From Bacillota bacterium (GTDB taxonomy: Bacteria > Bacillota > Clostridia > Peptostreptococcales > Anaerovoracaceae), in the NCBI GenBank assembly GCA_030535715.1, contig JAUNRL010000079.1, positions 1 to 5,228 on the forward strand: a stretch of DNA of 5,228 nucleotides. Reading direction: 5' to 3'. Shown in pieces: positions 1-5,228 of the stretch. The translations under genes were made by a program, and so were the position numbers. The notes under the pieces are model-generated. The model ran no database searches. It saw nothing but the letters and a program-made list of their open reading frames with translations, and was not told the origin of the DNA. How positions within the stretch are numbered: position 1 is the stretch's first letter; each line of letters opens with the position of its first letter.

Positions 1-200
1 GCAAAATCACTCTGCAGTTCCCCCCGGGGACTCCCGTCACCACGCCGCGGAGCGAGGTACAGTACATCGCCACCGAATACGGCTGTGTCAATCTGAAGGT
101 TCTCAACATGTCCGACCGGGTGCGCGCCATGATCTCTCTGTCTCACCCGGACTTCCGGGATCAGCTCATTCAGGAAGCCAAAGACGCCGGGCTGCTGTGA
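1..200 (+). CDS. CoA-transferase / acetyl-CoA hydrolase family protein, C-terminal end (5' partial)
   Basis: The last 65 codons of a gene that enters from the left, read in the frame that ends with TGA at 198-200. The tail carries VTTPRSEVQYIATEYG followed by LSHPDFRDQL. This pattern is the C-terminal end of the acetyl-CoA hydrolase/transferase family (succinate, 4-hydroxybutyrate, propionate or butyryl CoA-transferases), which move CoA between short-chain acyl-CoAs and carboxylic acids such as acetate in the cytoplasm. The TEYG segment and the HPDFRD segment are the recognisable family signatures. The substrate cannot be told from this fragment, because the catalytic glutamate and the CoA-binding part lie outside the window. 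It is convergent with trxA, with only 60 bases between the two stop codons, so it is not part of the trxA or sbcDC transcript. Family assignment is confident; the specific enzyme is not. Confidence 0.85.
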   Translation, partial: KITLQFPPGTPVTTPRSEVQYIATEYGCVNLKVLNMSDRVRAMISLSHPDFRDQLIQEAKDAGLL

Positions 201-260
201 CCAGCTCCCGCAGCCCGGAAATCTGCACTCTTCAGATCTCTCCGCAATTACGCCGCCATT
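201..260. other. convergent gap between CoA-transferase gene and trxA
   Basis: Sixty bases between two converging stop codons. Two weak inverted repeats are visible: ATCTG/CAGAT with a 7-base loop (about 221-237), and an imperfect pairing of CCGCAATTAC (about 242-251) with GTAATGCGG (about 269-277), which overlaps the end of trxA. Neither is followed by a clear run of T on either strand. A terminator is expected here, but I cannot identify a convincing intrinsic one. Confidence 0.35.
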
Positions 261-572
261 TTACTTCAGTAATGCGGCGATACTTTCTTTGGGCTGGACG
301 CCCACGGTCTGCCCGACGATCTGCTCGTCTTTGAAACAGATCAGCGTGGGAATGGACATAATGCCGAACTTCATCGCCAGTTCCGGCTGCTCGTCCACGT
401 TGACCTTGCCGACCCTGACTTTGCCGGCATATTCCTCCGCCAGTTCGGCGATGGTGGGCGCCAGCATCTGACAGGGTCCGCACCAGACGGCCCAAAAGTC
501 CACCAGTACGGGGAGGTCAGACCGCATCACTTCCTGCTCAAAATTCTCTTTTGTAATCGTAATCTCTGCCAT
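261..572 (-). CDS. trxA: thioredoxin
   Basis: A 103-residue single-domain thioredoxin, the usual length for bacterial TrxA. It is a cytoplasmic dithiol-disulfide oxidoreductase that is reduced by thioredoxin reductase and in turn reduces ribonucleotide reductase, methionine sulfoxide reductase, peroxiredoxins and other targets. Seen directly: the active site WCGPC at residues 30-34 (redox cysteines C31 and C34), the buried aspartate D25 in the VDFWA strand, and the cis-proline loop SIPT with P75. The glycine G91 in the TVG turn is also typical. There is no signal peptide or membrane segment. The ATG at 570-572 is preceded by AAGGAAG with 8 bases of spacing, which supports this start. It lies downstream of sbcC on the same strand, but a hairpin and 126 bases separate them. 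No trxB is seen in the window. Family and function are secure. Confidence 0.97.
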   Translation of the reverse strand: MAEITITKENFEQEVMRSDLPVLVDFWAVWCGPCQMLAPTIAELAEEYAGKVRVGKVNVDEQPELAMKFGIMSIPTLICFKDEQIVGQTVGVQPKESIAALLK

Positions 573-580
573 AATAATGC

Positions 581-588
581 TTCCTTTC
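581..588 (-). promoter_or_regulatory. ribosome-binding site of trxA
   Basis: On the - strand the bases read GAAAGGAA, centred about 8-10 bases before the trxA ATG. This is a good Shine-Dalgarno match and fixes the start. Confidence 0.7.
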
Positions 589-647
589 TATTTCCTGATT
601 TCCTGCCTGCGGGCCTTCTCTCCCTGACTTTCCCGGTTTATTCTGCG

Positions 648-665
648 CGGCGGCTTTGGCCGCCG
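648..665 (-). terminator. strong GC hairpin between sbcC and trxA, possible terminator
   Basis: A perfect 7-base-pair stem with a 4-base loop: on the - strand CGGCGGC, loop CAAA, then GCCGCCG. It lies 34 bases past the sbcC stop codon. The sequence after it on the - strand (GCGCAGAATAAA) has no T run, so it is not a textbook intrinsic terminator. It may instead attenuate read-through, stabilise the sbcC mRNA 3' end, or reflect Rho-dependent termination. A second GC palindrome, CCGGCC-G-GGCCGG at 685-697, sits directly after the sbcC stop. I found no convincing promoter for trxA in the rest of this 126-base gap. Confidence 0.4.
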
Positions 666-698
666 ATACGGTTCGCTGTTCTGTCCGGCCGGGCCGGT

Positions 699-3437
699 TC
701 AGATGATCTTCACCTCACTGGTTCCGTCGGCGTTCTTCGTCACCCGGATCTGCCGGTCGATCCGGCTTTTCATCTCCTCCACATGGGAGATCACACCCAC
801 CAGCCGGCTGCTCTTGCTGAGGCTGCGCAGGGCGTCCATGGCTTTCTCCAGGGTCTCCGGATCCAGGGAGCCGAAGCCCTCGTCGACGAACAGCGTGTCC
901 AGACGGATCCCGCCGGCGCCGGACTGCACCTCATCGGAAAGGCCCAGAGCCAAAGCCAGAGATGCCTCGAAGGACTCTCCTCCGGACAGCGTCCGGATGT
1001 CCCGCTCCGTTCCGTTGTGGTAGTCGACAACGTTCAGTTCCAGCCCGCTCTGCCCCCGGCGGTCCGCCGGACTTCGGCGCCGCTTCATGCAGTATCTTCC
1101 TCCGGTCATCACCATCAGCCGGGTGTTGGCCCGCTTCACGATGCGGTCAAAGTACTGCATCTGCACGAAGGCCTCCAGCATGATCCGGTCGCTGCCGGAA
1201 AGAGTTCCGCCGACGGTTTCCGCCAGGCCCCGAATCTGGGTGTACCGATCCTCTTCTTCTTCCATCGCGGCCATTTCCTCCCGGATCCGGCCGGCGCTGC
1301 GTTCATTGGCGTGAAGCCGAGAGGTAACCTCCTGCAGCTGTTGACGCAGATCTTGTTCTTCTCTTCGGGCATCCTCCAACTTCCGCTTCAGGGCAAGGAT
1401 GTCCGGCGCCTCGGCTCCGGCAAGCAGTTCCTCCGCCTGACGAAGGCGCCCTTCCAGGCTTTCCTTTTCCTTCTGGCAGCGGCTGTGCGCCTGCCGGGCT
1501 TCCTTCAGGACGTTCCGGATCTGCCCGCTCTTTTCCCGCAGTTTCTCCGCTGCCTCCCGGGCCGCTTCCCGGGACGGATGGGAAAGCTTCCCCCGCTGTA
1601 TCTGCAAGCTCTTATCCTTTTCCTCCAGGACGGTCTTCAGGAATGCCACGGCGTTTTCCTCTTCCTGCCGTTTCCGGTCCGCTTCCTCCAGGGCCTTCCA
1701 GTCGAGAGGCAGCTGCTTTTCCAGGCGCTGCTTCTCCGCGAACCGGCTCTCCTCCGCGCGGATCTGCTCCTGAAGGGCCGTCAGTTTTTCCTGCACGACC
1801 CGCTTTTCCCGGAGGACCTGTTCCTTCCGGGCACTCAGATCTTCCTCCCCGGCGAAGCCTTCGATCAGGTTCTTTCCGCTGCGGCCGATCTCCTGCTGCC
1901 GGGTCTGCTGGGCAGCCTGCATGGCCGCGCTTTTGCGGCTGCTTTCTTCCGCCTTCTTCCGGGCGCCGGCGGCAGCCTTTTCCGCCGCGTCAAGGGATTT
2001 CTGATCCGGCACTTCCGCGGACAGCTTCGCCGGACGGGGATGCTCCGCCGATCCGCAGACGGGACAGGGCTCCCCTTCCGTCAGGGACGCGGCCAGCACA
2101 CCGGCCTGGGCGTCCAGGAAAATGCGCTGCAGCCGCTGGTGCTCCCGCTGCCGCCGATCGGCGTCATCCGCCAGACGCCGGTAGTTTTCCTGTTCGGTCC
2201 GCTGCTCTTTTTCCGCGGATATTGCATCGTTAATAGACGATTCCAGAGCCTCCAATCCTTGGTTTTTCGCGGTTTTCGCCTTCTGTTCGCCCCGCAGCCG
2301 TTCCAGCTGTTCGCCGGCCTGCCCCAGTTCCTCCAGCGCCTTCCGCCCGCGCTCCACTGTCTGCTGCAGTTCCTCCTTCCGGGCGCCAGCCTGGGAAAGA
2401 GCCTTCTCCCGGACGGCCAGTTCCTCCGCCAGACGGCTCTTCTCCGCCGTAAGCCGCTCTGCCTCGTCGTACTCTTTCATCCGGCTCTCGATGGCCGCCG
2501 CTTCCTCCAGAAAGGCGGCGCCCTCCGACTGCCTCGCTTCCGCTTCCGAAAGCCGTTTCTCCGCGTCGGCAGAAGTTTCCTTCAGAGCCTCCAGCGCCTT
2601 CCGGTCTGCCTCCTGCCGGGCGATGATCTCTGCGGCGCTTTCGCCTTCGGCGAGTTCTCTTTGCCGCTCCTGCATCTGCTGCGACCACTGCTCCAGCCGG
2701 CCGCTCAGCTCAGTCTGTTTCTCCCGGTCCGCCTCCAGCAGCATGTCGATCCCCACCATCAGCCGTTCGTCGCCGGTCAGTTCGGTCTCTTCCGCCTCCA
2801 GGCTCTCCACATAGGCGTCGATCCGCTGCCGGCGCCCTTCCCTCTGGCGGTCCAGCCTGCGGGCTTCCTCCCGGATCCGCTCCTGCAGCTGCTGGTACCG
2901 TCCGGTCTGGAAGATGTGCCGGAAGATGCTGATCCGCTCCCGGGTCTCAGCCAGGATCAGCTTGCGGAAATCGCCCTGGGCGATCATGGCGATCTGGGTG
3001 AACTGGGCTTTGTCCACGCCCAGCAGATCGATAACCGCCGCCGTCACTTCCCGCTCTTTCGTCAGTACCGTACCGTCCGGCATCACCAGTTCGCAGACCG
3101 CCGGGGACCGGGTCACGCCTTCCCCCCGCTTCTTGCGCCGCTCATAGGCCGGCCGCCGCCGGATCCGATAGTCCTCCCTGCCGTAGGCAAAGGTCAGCTC
3201 TACCTCCGTGGGCAGATCTTCCTCCGCATAGGTGCAGCGCATCATGTCGGCTTTTCGTACACCGCCGCTGGTCTCCCCATAAAGAGCGTAGGTGATGCCG
3301 TCAAAGATGGTGGTTTTGCCTGCGCCGGTGTCGCCGGTGATCAGGTAGATCCCCTCTTCGCCCAGCCGGTCCATATCCAGCGCGGTCTTCCCGGCGTATG
3401 GCCCGAAGGCAGTCATGATCAGCATACGCGGCCTCAT
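699..3437 (-). CDS. sbcC: exonuclease subunit SbcC (Rad50-like SMC-type ATPase)
   Basis: A 912-residue ATPase subunit of the SbcCD (Mre11-Rad50 type) nuclease, which opens DNA hairpins and trims protein-blocked or broken double-strand ends. Order of parts: N-terminal ATPase lobe (about 1-175) with the AFGPYAGK start typical of the family, Walker A GDTGAGKT at 35-42 and a Q-loop at Q154 (AQGDF); a long Glu/Arg/Gln/Ala-rich coiled coil; the zinc hook CPVC at 458-461, almost exactly mid-protein; the returning coil to about 740; and the C-terminal lobe with the ABC signature LSGGE at 817-821, Walker B and catalytic glutamate (LFVDEG, D852-E853), D-loop SLD and switch histidine H885. It is somewhat shorter than the E. 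coli protein (about 1050), consistent with a shorter coil. The ATG overlaps the sbcD stop as ATGA, and GGGAGG lies 7 bases upstream, so translation is probably coupled. No motif is missing. Confidence 0.97.
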   Translation of the reverse strand: MRPRMLIMTAFGPYAGKTALDMDRLGEEGIYLITGDTGAGKTTIFDGITYALYGETSGGVRKADMMRCTYAEEDLPTEVELTFAYGREDYRIRRRPAYERRKKRGEGVTRSPAVCELVMPDGTVLTKEREVTAAVIDLLGVDKAQFTQIAMIAQGDFRKLILAETRERISIFRHIFQTGRYQQLQERIREEARRLDRQREGRRQRIDAYVESLEAEETELTGDERLMVGIDMLLEADREKQTELSGRLEQWSQQMQERQRELAEGESAAEIIARQEADRKALEALKETSADAEKRLSEAEARQSEGAAFLEEAAAIESRMKEYDEAERLTAEKSRLAEELAVREKALSQAGARKEELQQTVERGRKALEELGQAGEQLERLRGEQKAKTAKNQGLEALESSINDAISAEKEQRTEQENYRRLADDADRRQREHQRLQRIFLDAQAGVLAASLTEGEPCPVCGSAEHPRPAKLSAEVPDQKSLDAAEKAAAGARKKAEESSRKSAAMQAAQQTRQQEIGRSGKNLIEGFAGEEDLSARKEQVLREKRVVQEKLTALQEQIRAEESRFAEKQRLEKQLPLDWKALEEADRKRQEEENAVAFLKTVLEEKDKSLQIQRGKLSHPSREAAREAAEKLREKSGQIRNVLKEARQAHSRCQKEKESLEGRLRQAEELLAGAEAPDILALKRKLEDARREEQDLRQQLQEVTSRLHANERSAGRIREEMAAMEEEEDRYTQIRGLAETVGGTLSGSDRIMLEAFVQMQYFDRIVKRANTRLMVMTGGRYCMKRRRSPADRRGQSGLELNVVDYHNGTERDIRTLSGGESFEASLALALGLSDEVQSGAGGIRLDTLFVDEGFGSLDPETLEKAMDALRSLSKSSRLVGVISHVEEMKSRIDRQIRVTKNADGTSEVKII

Positions 3438-4660
3438 GATTCTTCCTCCCAGATTTCCCGGATGGCCTCCAGCGCCAGTTCACGCTGAATCCTGCTCATC
3501 TCCCGTCCCCGCATGGTCCGGAAAAACTCCTCCACGTATTCGATGGGCGTATGGAAAGCCGCGATCTCCTCCGCCGCGCCTTCCCCGGCCGCCGAAGTGA
3601 TCCGGGGATAGGCCAGTTCCAGAATGTTGGGATACACGGTCCGTAGCCGCTGGATTCCGTCGGGAATGTATTCCTCATCGGTCAGTTCCGCCCGGATATA
3701 GGCCTGCCGCGCCCTCCCGGTTTCCCCGTGGGCCGCGCTCATCAGCTCATCGAAAGACCCACTCAGGATCCGTATATCGTGTAAAGGCAACAGCGGCTCT
3801 TCGCGAACCGCCGTCTTTCCCCTGCCGTCCAGGTGTACCATGAGCAGGCACTTGGGATCTCCCGCCTCGGAGAAGGAATAGGCGATCGGGGAGCCGCTGT
3901 AGCGGATATGCTCTCCGCCGGCCCGCTGCCGCCGGTGCAGATGGCCCAGAGCCACATAATCGAAGCCCTCGAGGACGGCGCTGTCCACGCCGTCCAGCCC
4001 GCCGATGGGCGTCTCCTCCGATTCGCTGCGCTGCGCGCCGGTCACGTACTGGTGGGCGATCAGCACCCGCCGGACGACCCCTGCCGGGGCCGCTTCACGC
4101 AGTTCGGCCGATGTGACCTCTTCACCTGGCTCCGCCGCCTCGCTCCACTCCTCTGCCCCGTCGGGAGCACCGTCCATTCCGGCCATCTTCAGCGCCTGCC
4201 GGACGGCACCGGTGATGTCGTCCGGATCCACGGTCTCGTCGAACTGCCTCACGTGAGCCGGCTTGATAAAAGGCAGCATCCAGATCTCCACTGGGCCGTA
4301 CTCGTCCCGGAGGATCTCCCGCCGCAGACTTCCGCCGTAAACCGGGCTGACGTACACGCCGCTCTTTCCCATGAGCCGGCCGCCGAAGGCGATCCGCTCG
4401 GCGCTGTCGTGATTGCCGCTGATCACGAACACATGGGAACAGCAGGCGGAAAGCTCCGTCAGGAATTCATCGAACAGGCTGACCGCGTCCGCCGAGGGCG
4501 CCGGCTTGTCGTAAATGTCCCCGGCAAGCAGGACGGCATCGGGCTTTTCCCGCTCCGCCGCGGAAATCACCTGCGTAAGAATATGCCGCTGATCATCGAT
4601 CAGCGACACTCCGGCAAACCGACGCCCGATATGCAGATCCGAAAGGTGCATCAGCTTCAT
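3434..4660 (-). CDS. sbcD: exonuclease subunit SbcD (Mre11-like phosphoesterase)
   Basis: A 408-residue nuclease subunit of SbcCD: a metal (Mn2+)-dependent 3'-5' exonuclease and hairpin endonuclease driven by SbcC. The calcineurin-like phosphoesterase motifs are all present: DLHIG (D8, H10), GDIYD (D48), GNHD (N83, H84), AHQYVTG (H203) and GHLH (H240, H242). A capping domain follows (about 295-400), ending in a Glu-rich tail. I chose the ATG at 4658-4660 because MKLMHLSDLHIG is the canonical family N-terminus. The frame stays open for 94 more codons upstream, to 4942, but that stretch is low-complexity Gly/Ala/Val/Arg sequence with no homology to the family and is the codon-aligned antisense of another ORF. 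The local Shine-Dalgarno is modest (GGGAAAG, 4 bases before ATG). Residues about 162-195 form an acidic insertion between phosphoesterase motifs. It overlaps sbcC by 4 bases (ATGA), and overlaps an upstream mini-ORF in the same way. Confidence 0.97.
   Translation of the reverse strand: MKLMHLSDLHIGRRFAGVSLIDDQRHILTQVISAAEREKPDAVLLAGDIYDKPAPSADAVSLFDEFLTELSACCSHVFVISGNHDSAERIAFGGRLMGKSGVYVSPVYGGSLRREILRDEYGPVEIWMLPFIKPAHVRQFDETVDPDDITGAVRQALKMAGMDGAPDGAEEWSEAAEPGEEVTSAELREAAPAGVVRRVLIAHQYVTGAQRSESEETPIGGLDGVDSAVLEGFDYVALGHLHRRQRAGGEHIRYSGSPIAYSFSEAGDPKCLLMVHLDGRGKTAVREEPLLPLHDIRILSGSFDELMSAAHGETGRARQAYIRAELTDEEYIPDGIQRLRTVYPNILELAYPRITSAAGEGAAEEIAAFHTPIEYVEEFFRTMRGREMSRIQRELALEAIREIWEEES
3445..3450 (-). 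promoter_or_regulatory. ribosome-binding site of sbcC inside the end of sbcD
   Basis: GGGAGG on the - strand, 7 bases before the sbcC ATG. It is embedded in the codons for the last Trp-Glu-Glu residues of SbcD. Together with the ATGA stop/start overlap it indicates coupled translation and near-equal dosage of the two subunits. Confidence 0.75.
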
Positions 4661-4803
4661 TGTTCTTTCCCGCCGTTCGTCTCCTTCGTCCCGTTCTTTT
4701 CGCTGCCGTCGCTCCCCACTACGCCCTCCGGCAGAGCCAGATGGCCGATCATGGTTTCCAAATCGGAATGCGTGGACGTGATCTCCCGCTCGCTGACCCG
4801 CAA
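4657..4803 (-). CDS. possible 48-residue upstream ORF translationally coupled to sbcD
   Basis: A short unrecognised reading frame starting at TTG (4801-4803) and ending at TGA (4657-4659), which overlaps the sbcD ATG as ATGA, the same arrangement as sbcD to sbcC. A strong Shine-Dalgarno-like GGGGGTGA (4809-4816) lies just upstream. The predicted peptide starts (M)RVSEREITSTHSDLETM, has a short hydrophobic-then-acidic middle (IGHLALPEG), and ends in a hydrophilic Gly/Lys/Asn/Glu tail. Third codon positions are about 80 percent G or C over the last 30 codons, which fits coding. An internal ATG at 4750-4752 would give 31 residues. It could be a small leader whose translation feeds sbcD, or the surviving 3' end of a longer upstream gene. 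The first 53 bases are shared, antisense, with the + strand ORF at 4751-4969, so at most one strand is likely to be under protein-level selection there. Confidence 0.35.
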   Translation of the reverse strand: MRVSEREITSTHSDLETMIGHLALPEGVVGSDGSEKNGTKETNGGKEQ

Positions 4804-4969
4804 TTATCTCACCCCCGGCAGAAGCCTGTACAAAAGCAAGCGCATCACGGACGCGAACAAAGGATACGCCGCCAGCTCCACCTGGGACAACAAAGTCTGC
4901 CGGAACATGACCCGGTACTACTCCATCATCAGACCCAGCCACAACGCCAAGCTGGAAAAGCTGAAATAA
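4751..4969 (+). CDS. hypothetical 72-residue basic protein or gene remnant
   Basis: I do not recognise this protein. The frame ends at TAA (4967-4969) and reads as a normal, basic, aromatic-containing sequence beginning MVSKSECVDV and ending SHNAKLEKLK, with two cysteines, no signal peptide and no membrane segment. Of 72 codons, 59 end in G or C (about 82 percent), whereas first positions are much less GC-rich. That points to this frame as the coding one rather than the codon-aligned antisense frame that extends sbcD upstream. The - strand frame that shares its third positions is broken by TAG (4918-4920) and TAA (4804-4806). No Shine-Dalgarno precedes the ATG, and no promoter is evident. The frame continues upstream without a stop into sbcD antisense, so the true start is unclear. 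It may be an intact small gene divergent from sbcD, or the 3' remnant of a longer gene. Confidence 0.45.
   Translation: MVSKSECVDVISRSLTRNYLTPGRSLYKSKRITDANKGYAASSTWDNKVCRNMTRYYSIIRPSHNAKLEKLK
4809..4816 (-). promoter_or_regulatory. Shine-Dalgarno-like site before the TTG mini-ORF
   Basis: GGGGGTGA on the - strand pairs with the 16S anti-Shine-Dalgarno along 8 positions with one G-U wobble. The G run ends 8 bases before the TTG start. It is stronger than the site directly before sbcD, which is why the mini-ORF deserves notice. Confidence 0.4.
4861..4890 (-). promoter_or_regulatory. weak candidate promoter for the sbcDC transcript
   Basis: On the - strand TTGTCC (4885-4890) and TATCCT (4861-4866) are 18 bases apart, each matching 4 of 6 consensus positions of a housekeeping sigma promoter. 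It would start transcription about 50 bases before the TTG mini-ORF. A match this weak can occur by chance, and it lies inside the opposing ORF. Confidence 0.18.
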
Positions 4970-4971
4970 AC

Positions 4972-4991
4972 GGACCGGCGACCGCCGGCCC
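4972..4991 (-). terminator. intrinsic terminator of the nucleotidyltransferase gene
   Basis: On the - strand an 8-base-pair stem, GGGCCGGC, loop GGTC, GCCGGTCC, fully paired if one G-U wobble is allowed, followed by GTTTATTTC, a T-rich tail. It lies 11 bases after the stop of the gene at 5003. On the + strand the same stem has an A-C mismatch and no T run, so it is oriented for - strand transcription. It separates the nucleotidyltransferase transcript from sbcDC. Confidence 0.55.
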
Positions 4992-5002
4992 GCGCCGACA
5001 TC

Positions 5003-5228
5003 TTATTTCCAGAGTTTCTCCGGATAGAGCCCCTTGTCCTTCTTGGCCTGAAGCTTGTTTTTTACGTCTTCCCGATCTTTCTTGTAGGTAACCCCGCACC
5101 ATTTTTCCTGGCAGGGCAGCACCTGAACCGTTGCCTTTCCTTCTCGGATCAGGCTGTCGATGATCGTGGGCAGCAGATACTCGCCCTTCATCGGGTTTTC
5201 GGGGATCACGTCCCGAAAGAAGCTGGCC
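5003..5228 (-). CDS. sugar-phosphate nucleotidyltransferase, C-terminal end (5' partial)
   Basis: The last 74 residues of a gene that enters from the right, so its start is outside the window. The frame is open to the edge and reads ASFFRDVIPENPMKGEYLLP and then GKATVQVLP, KWCGVTYKKD and GLYPEKLWK. This resembles the C-terminal part of the roughly 300-residue nucleotidyltransferase family of Firmicutes, annotated as UTP- or dTTP-sugar-1-phosphate nucleotidylyltransferase-like, which makes NDP-sugars for cell-envelope glycans. The segments NPxKxEYxLP, KWxGVTYKxD and YPxKLW are the recognisable ones. The nucleotide-binding N-terminal motif lies outside the window, so the sugar and nucleotide are unknown. 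A GTG at 5207-5209 is an internal valine, not the start, because the reading frame and the family similarity continue upstream of it. An intrinsic terminator follows the stop. The family is inferred from memory of related proteins and is moderately secure. Confidence 0.75.
   Translation of the reverse strand, partial: ASFFRDVIPENPMKGEYLLPTIIDSLIREGKATVQVLPCQEKWCGVTYKKDREDVKNKLQAKKDKGLYPEKLWK

Noticed and set aside
1643..2688. Several mid-size ORFs in other frames inside sbcC on both strands
   Set aside because: They are Arg/Gly/Pro/Ser-rich or His/Gln-rich shadow translations of the coiled-coil region, with no domains and no ribosome-binding sites.
1180..2900. Recurrent short TTCCTCC, CTTCCGG and GCTGCAG-like words that might look like a repeat array
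   Set aside because: They reflect repeated Glu, Arg, Ala and Gln codons of the SbcC coiled coil, with irregular spacing and no true repeat unit.
783..3488. A 901-codon open frame on the + strand running antisense to nearly all of sbcC
   Set aside because: It is codon-aligned with sbcC: each + codon is the reverse complement of one sbcC codon (for example its ATG is the CAT of switch histidine H885). It stays open simply because the GC-biased sbcC does not use TTA, CTA or TCA. The translation is a Leu/Pro/Gln/Phe-rich shadow without domains.
3833..4750. Long + strand open frame antisense to sbcD, continuous with the orphan ORF at 4751-4969
   Set aside because: Over sbcD it is again the codon-aligned reverse complement, kept open by codon bias. 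Only the part beyond sbcD has independent support.
4661..4942. A 94-residue N-terminal extension of SbcD
   Set aside because: SbcD proteins begin at the MKLMHLSDLHIG segment. The extension is low-complexity and is the codon-aligned antisense of the + strand ORF, which has the better coding signal.
4660..5091. A 143-codon + strand ORF in another frame across the sbcD to nucleotidyltransferase gap
   Set aside because: The translation is Gln/His/Arg/Pro-rich, typical of an off-frame reading of the 4751-4969 ORF, and it runs antisense into the nucleotidyltransferase gene.

Overview
The window looks like chromosomal DNA from a GC-rich, low-copy-repeat Firmicute, most likely a Lachnospiraceae or related Clostridia member. 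This is an inference from three things: the phylogenetic flavour of the proteins (a clostridial type SbcC of 912 residues, a nucleotidyltransferase tail ending in YPEKLW, and an acetyl-CoA hydrolase/transferase family tail), strong purine-rich Shine-Dalgarno sites, and a high G+C third codon position. No mobile element, tRNA, rRNA or CRISPR array is visible.

Layout from left to right: the 3' end of a + strand CoA-transferase/acetyl-CoA hydrolase gene (to 200); a 60-base convergent gap; thioredoxin trxA on the - strand (261-572); a 126-base gap with a strong GC hairpin (648-665); sbcC (699-3437) and sbcD (3434-4660), both on the - strand and joined by an ATGA overlap; a compact region of about 340 bases (4657-5002) holding two small opposing ORFs and a terminator-like hairpin; and the 3' end of a - strand sugar-phosphate nucleotidyltransferase (5003 to the window end).

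The core is the sbcDC module. SbcD is the Mre11-type nuclease and SbcC is its Rad50-type ATPase with a zinc hook. Together they process DNA hairpins and blocked double-strand ends. All catalytic and ATPase motifs are intact. trxA follows on the same strand but is separated by a hairpin and has its own ribosome-binding site, so it need not share the transcript.

The least ordinary part is 4657-4969. A 48-codon TTG-start ORF with a strong Shine-Dalgarno site ends in an ATGA overlap with sbcD. An opposing 72-codon + strand ORF overlaps its 5' end and has coding-like third-position composition but no recognisable family or ribosome-binding site. I see no clear evidence of a new multi-gene system; these two small ORFs are the only candidates for something undescribed.
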